From NCBI RefSeq assembly GCF_033473495.1, contig NC_088943.1:2088001-2152000 (forward strand): 64,000 nt of DNA, written 5' to 3'. This DNA is from Cercospora beticola. Taxonomy: Eukaryota > Ascomycota > Dothideomycetes > Mycosphaerellales > Mycosphaerellaceae. The notes under the pieces are model-generated. The model saw nothing but the letters and a program-made list of their open reading frames with translations. It did no database searches and was not told the origin of the DNA. A program made the translations under genes and the position numbers. Positions within the stretch are counted from its first letter, which is position 1. Every line of letters starts with the position of its first letter. Positions 60,098-64,000 of the stretch are shown here, piece by piece.

Positions 60098-60098
60098 T

Positions 60099-60596
60099 AT
60101 CTACGGTGTCGGTCGTGGTCCTGTCTCTGGTCGTGGACGACAGGCATATGAACTGGCGAAGACGATTTTGCAAAAAGGTTATGCTCCAATCATTGGCGAA
60201 GGCAGAGCACATTGGGATAATGTGCACGTGCACGACCTATCCGAGGTGTACCTGGCCCTCGTGGACGCTGGTGTTGAGAAAAGGCTAGATTCGGAGCTCT
60301 GGGGCGAGAAAGGCTACTTCTTTGTCGCAAACGGCAGGCATGTGTGGGGCGATTTGTCCCGGTTGATCGCGCAAAAGGCTTCTGACGCTGGATACATTCC
60401 GAAAGAGTTCGAAGAGCAGAAGTTGAGCAAGGACGAGGCGTGGGAGTTGGCGGATTTCCAAGCGCTGAGCTGGGGACTGAACTCGCAAGGCAAGGCAGAG
60501 CGAGCGAGTAAGGTGCTGGGTTGGCAGCCCAAAGAAGGTAGCCTCGAGGACGAGGTGCCGCATATCATCGAGCAAGAGAAGAGGAGACTGCAGTGA
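60099..60596 (+). pseudogene. NAD(P)-dependent epimerase, 3' part
   Basis: The frame resumes as IYGVGRGPVSGRG and continues through YELAKTILQKGYAPIIGEG, WDNVHVHDLSEVYLALVDA and ...GWQPKEGSLEDEVPH to a stop at 60,594-60,596. IYGxGRGP normally follows the ALVxPPT segment where the 5' part ends, so the two parts are one gene. An upstream in-frame start within the hairpin exists, but would give a protein without its nucleotide-binding domain. Confidence 0.8.
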
Positions 60597-61583
60597 GAGC
60601 TGTCTGAAAGAGTTGAATAGATTCGGCCGAGGCGTGTCCAGACTTTGTAAGCACGAGCTCGGTACGTCAAGACTTCGAAAGCACAACTGCTTCCACAACC
60701 GATTGTACAAAACTGCGATGTCTGCAGACACGCTCAATCACATTGTTTCGGCAGGAATGACGGACATGTCTGGGTGCGTCGAAGCCACGGAACGCGGAAT
60801 GCAGCTCTTTTCGCTACACAAGCCCCTTCCGTCCCGAAAGCGCGAGACCTACATCCAAGCGGCGCGAGCTTCCGCCCAGGTGAATGGCACGCGCCGATTC
60901 GTACTCCATTTTGTTGCGCAATTTGCAATGCAGCGTGCCGTTGCGTGACAGATGTAGGCAACTGACAGAATGCAGTGGCCACCCAGCACAACTTCGGACA
61001 TGACAAGCCAAGGCAGGTCCAGAACCCCTTTGTGCCACACTCACCCACAGCAATGTCTCATATCTCTCGAAACAAGCCTTCCCAAACTGGCAGGAATGCC
61101 CAATTATACAGCCACGAGGACACCTCCGCGGAGGGCGAAATGGCAACTGTTGACCGATTTCCTGGCTTTTCCATAAGACGCCGGACTTCCGGCTCAATCG
61201 CGAGCCAGCAAAATATCACCAGCTCAGCCAGCATTCCAGTCGATGCGTTCCGGCGACCCGGAGTACGACGCATCCCAAGCTGTCCTGGTCCGATCATGTT
61301 TGCACGCGTGGCAGCTAATATCTCCAGATCAACACTCACGGGCAACCAGACTTCCTAGTTGAGCACATGCACAAGCCCAGTGAGCTAGCATTCAAGACTG
61401 GAACTTCCAGACACAACACTCACAGTCGTCCTCGTGGCCAGGAACCTCACCAACGTTCATCACATCTGCAAGCGGGTCATCTGCCATAGCAACAAAGGAT
61501 ATGCTATAACATTTACATGATATCTACTTGAAGGACGAAGCTCCCGTGCATTCCAGTAATCTGCCCTCTGCGCTCAACCCACA
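60597..61583. other. intergenic region upstream of the amylase gene
   Basis: About 1 kb. Several short frames occur on both strands, none with recognisable content or conserved motifs. It contains the amylase promoter, with an A/T-rich TATA-like patch (gctataac) near 61,503-61,510. Confidence 0.4.
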
Positions 61584-63198
61584 ATGACGTCTCTCATCGG
61601 TCTTTTGTCGACAACACTCACTTTCGTTACTCTGTCGAAATGTCTCACGCCAGCGCAATGGAGATCGCAGTCGATATATCAGGTCATGACAGACAGATTC
61701 GCGCGGAGCGATGGATCAACAACAGCACCTTGCAACATAAACGATTACTGCGGCGGGACATGGAGGGGTATAATCAATCAATTGGACTACATAGAGCAGA
61801 TGGGATTCACAGCGGTACGATGGCTAAGACGCGCAACATCTCTACAACAGCTGATAGCTGCGTGCTAGGTATGGATCAGCCCAGTCGTGAAGAATCATGT
61901 CCATCTCAGTGCAGATGGGAACTCCTATCACGGGTACTGGGCACAAGACTTGTATGCGATCAACGAACAATTTGGAACGAGGGACGATCTGAGAGCGCTT
62001 TCCGATGAGCTGCACCGCAGGGGCATGTATTTGATGGTCGATGTAAGGCTTTGTCCTGCGAAATCTAGGAGATATCCGAACTCCATGCTAACATTGTACG
62101 TGTTCCTCGCAGGTGGTCCCGAATCACATGGCATCTTTCTCCTCTCGATATTCTGTCGACTACAGCCAGTTCAAACCTTTCAATCAACAGTCCTACTTCC
62201 ACAACAACTGCGCGATTGACATGAAGATCCCGGATACTATACAGAGATGCTGGATGGGCTCCGACGTTGTCTCACTCCCAGACTTGCGGACCGAAGACCC
62301 GACCGTCGCCAGCATGTTGCAACAGTGGATTGGTCAGTTAGTGGCAAATTACTCCATTGACGGTCTCCGCATAGACACTGCTCAGGAGGTCAATCAGGGC
62401 TTCTGGCCTGGCTTCCAGGCTGCAGCCGGAGGTATACATGCGCTGGGAGAAGTTTGGAACGGGAATCCGAACGAGCTTTGTTCATACCAGAACTCTCTGA
62501 GTGGCGTCATGAACTATGCTGCATATTTCTGGATCAGACAAACGTTCGCAAATTCGAGCACGTCGATGGAGACACTGGCCAGTAACATGAACTGGATGAA
62601 ATACACGTGCAGCGACACAACATTGCTTGGTTCGTTCACCGAAAACCATGACAATGCCCGCCTGCCATATTTCTTCCCCGTCATGACCCGCATCAAGAAT
62701 GCCATGGCCTTTCAAATGCTTGCCGATGGCATTCCAATCATATATCAAGGGCAGGAACAGATGTACAGAGGTGGCTGGACACCGAACAATCGCGAAGCGC
62801 TTTGGCCTTCAGGCTACAACCGGGACACTGAGCTTTACAGACATATCCAAAAGCTGAATCAAATACGGAATTGGGCCATCTTCCAGGATAGCGGCTATGT
62901 CACTTACAAGGCAACGCCAACAGCCATCAGTCGGACCGTGATCGTCATGCGCAAAGGCAATCCCGACAAGCAGATAGTGGGTGTCTTCAACAACTGGGAA
63001 CCGGACAATACGGGAACAGTAACGATATCGTCAGCGAGCTCCGGCTTTGGACCTAACCTTCAAGTGCTGGAGGTCATGTTTTGCACCCGATTGACGACTG
63101 ACAGCCGTGGTAATCTCGGCTTGACGATTCCTTCTGGACAGCCGCTGGTTCTGTATCCAGTAGCAAGTCTGGCCAACAGTGGAGTCTGTGGTCTGTAA
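61584..63198 (+). CDS. secreted alpha-amylase, GH13 Taka-type (496 aa, two introns)
   Basis: Exons 61,584-61,814, 61,869-62,042 and 62,113-63,198. Introns are 54 bp (GTACGA...TAG) and 70 bp (GTAAGG, branch CTAAC, CAG). It hydrolyses internal alpha-1,4 bonds of starch outside the cell (EC 3.2.1.1). A signal peptide spans about residues 1-21, and the mature start resembles [18 protein letters not shown]. The GH13 conserved regions are: DVVPNH (135-140, across intron 2), [10 protein letters not shown] with nucleophile Asp223, GEVWNG with acid/base Glu248, and FTENHDN with Asp315. Cysteines fit the four Taka-amylase disulfides. Length equals the catalytic module, with no starch-binding domain. 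Odd point: Lys-His after IDTx is Gln226-Glu227 here. Confidence 0.9.
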
Positions 63199-63837
63199 GC
63201 GTAGCCATGAGGCGGCGGTTGTACATTCTGTGAGGGGGTGATCCATGTCGACAAATACCTGTGCAGTGTACAAATGCTTTCCAAATACAGCTAAAAGAGC
63301 AGAATATGAATCCTTCCAGCGGTTCGCACGAACCTATACTATATCCATAAGGCTGAACCATAGGATCAGAGACATCAGCACAAAGCTTGGATGGAGGGCA
63401 TGCACCACACTGGCTGCAGAGCGAACTCTGCGTCGCAATGCAGACATCCGTTAGTGTCCGTTAGAACCATGGTCGAGTGATTGGTTCCCAGAGCAGACAT
63501 TGCCAAGTCGGCTGCACTGCGTCGTTATCCTGCAGCAAGCACCAATTCCGAGGACAACTGTGCCTTCGAATACAAACGATTGCTACCGAACCCCGATCCT
63601 GTGGTGCGCAAAGGCTTGTGAGCTGTTATGTCAACCCGAACCGCACAAGCTCAACCTCCCGAAGAAAAGGTCGCCGCAACCGAATGGGAAAAAGTCATTC
63701 CTGTATCCGAGGCGCAGGCGTTTTGTAAGCGAGGCTGCGGCAGCCGCTGCGATCTGGCTCCTCGGCAATACGATGAGGCTGCATCACTCATCACCAGAGA
63801 GACAACTTTTCGTGTGGTTTAACTAGAGAAGCAGACC
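63199..63837. other. intergenic region downstream of the amylase gene
   Basis: About 0.64 kb. Short frames only; nothing recognisable. Confidence 0.4.
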
Positions 63838-64000
63838 ATGGCCCACAGCAAGAACATAGGTGCAGGTGAAGCACGTGTTGATCCACGCAAGCTATTCCGA
63901 AACGCCAAACTGGCGAGTGAACTTCCCAGCGAATACCTCGGCGACTTCGATGACCTGGAATGGGTGCAAGCGATCATTCGTGATCCAGCATGGGAAGAAA
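63838..64000 (+). CDS. start of an unidentified gene, cut by window end
   Basis: An ATG at 63,838 opens a frame that stays open to the window end (54 codons): MAHSKNIGAGEARVDPRKL, then LPSEYLGDFDDLEWVQAIIRDPAWEE. The regular, charged sequence and lack of stops suggest a genuine N-terminal exon. I cannot assign a family from this fragment. No signal peptide. Confidence 0.5.
   Translation, partial: MAHSKNIGAGEARVDPRKLFRNAKLASELPSEYLGDFDDLEWVQAIIRDPAWEE

Larger units (their letters stand above)
56449..60098 (-). mobile_element. Crypton-like tyrosine-recombinase transposon inserted in the epimerase gene
   Basis: About 3.65 kb lies exactly between the two halves of one epimerase. The left end begins with the 48-bp repeat at 56,449, and the right end is the hairpin 60,042-60,097. 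The only gene is a tyrosine recombinase on the minus strand. There are no long terminal inverted repeats and no RT or DDE transposase. Gene content, size and lack of TIRs fit Crypton elements, which move by YR-catalysed recombination. Edges are good to within about 10 bp, because a few target codons are missing or altered at the junction. No RIP is visible. Confidence 0.7.

Noticed and set aside
59949..60596. Independent short gene encoding the epimerase C-terminal half
   Set aside because: It would start inside the hairpin of the insertion and lack the nucleotide-binding domain; its missing half lies at 55,820-56,448.
60975..61358. 127-aa frame as a gene
   Set aside because: Overlapping frames on both strands have similar length, composition is unremarkable and no motif or splice structure supports it.

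Overview
The window comes from a filamentous ascomycete. Short 50-106 bp introns with GT...CTGAC/CTAAC...AG signals, a fungal SOD-fold mitoribosomal protein, a Taka-type alpha-amylase and very strong RIP (repeat-induced point mutation) all point to Pezizomycotina, and the gene set and RIP style suggest a dothideomycete. I could run no search, so taxonomy below that level is inference. It has two compartments that meet sharply at about 47.02-47.07 kb.

Compartment 1 (1-47,020) is an AT-rich graveyard of retrotransposons. The dinucleotides CA and TG are almost absent while CG, CC and CT survive, which is the mark of exhaustive CpA-to-TpA RIP. As a result ATG and TGA are nearly abolished and every old reading frame is studded with TAG/TAA. 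From left to right it holds: a 1.24 kb retroposon copy (1-1113); an unidentified dead frame; two short LTR elements of one family (2667-4993 plus, 6010-9602 minus) beside or inside a 20-bp minisatellite; then one nested stack, 11,498-46,107.

The stack can be taken apart using target-site duplications. Copia-1 (minus; TSD agtat at 11,498 and 46,103) was entered by a Tad-like LINE (LINE-1), which was entered by a roughly 13 kb chromodomain Ty3/Gypsy element, which was entered by a second Copia of the same family (TSD ctact at 17,459 and 30,690). The two Copias lay in opposite orientation and recombined, inverting the 12-19 kb between them. The halves of LINE-1 and of the Gypsy element therefore now face opposite ways, 14-20 kb apart. 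Later insertions are LINE-2 (40,681-43,912) and another 1.24 kb retroposon (24,067-25,304). The Gypsy element carries an unrecognised frame of about 1,480 codons between its chromodomain and its 3' LTR.

Compartment 2 (47-64 kb) is normal-composition genic DNA: a conserved fungal phosphoprotein-like gene (48,713-49,652), a mitoribosomal SOD-fold protein (minus, 50,570-51,646), a cysteine-rich single-pass membrane protein (52,203-54,098), a tandem NTF2/SnoaL-like protein (minus, 54,376-55,314), an NAD(P)-dependent epimerase broken in the middle, a secreted GH13 alpha-amylase (61,584-63,198) and the start of an unidentified gene (63,838-end). The epimerase is split by a 3.65 kb insertion (about 56,449-60,098) that encodes a tyrosine recombinase with a full catalytic set and C-terminal C2H2 zinc fingers, and that ends in a 27-bp-arm hairpin. 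This looks like a Crypton-type DNA transposon. It shows no RIP, as expected if it is single-copy or recent.

The genes are independent housekeeping or secretory genes rather than a cluster. No rRNA, tRNA or CRISPR was seen.
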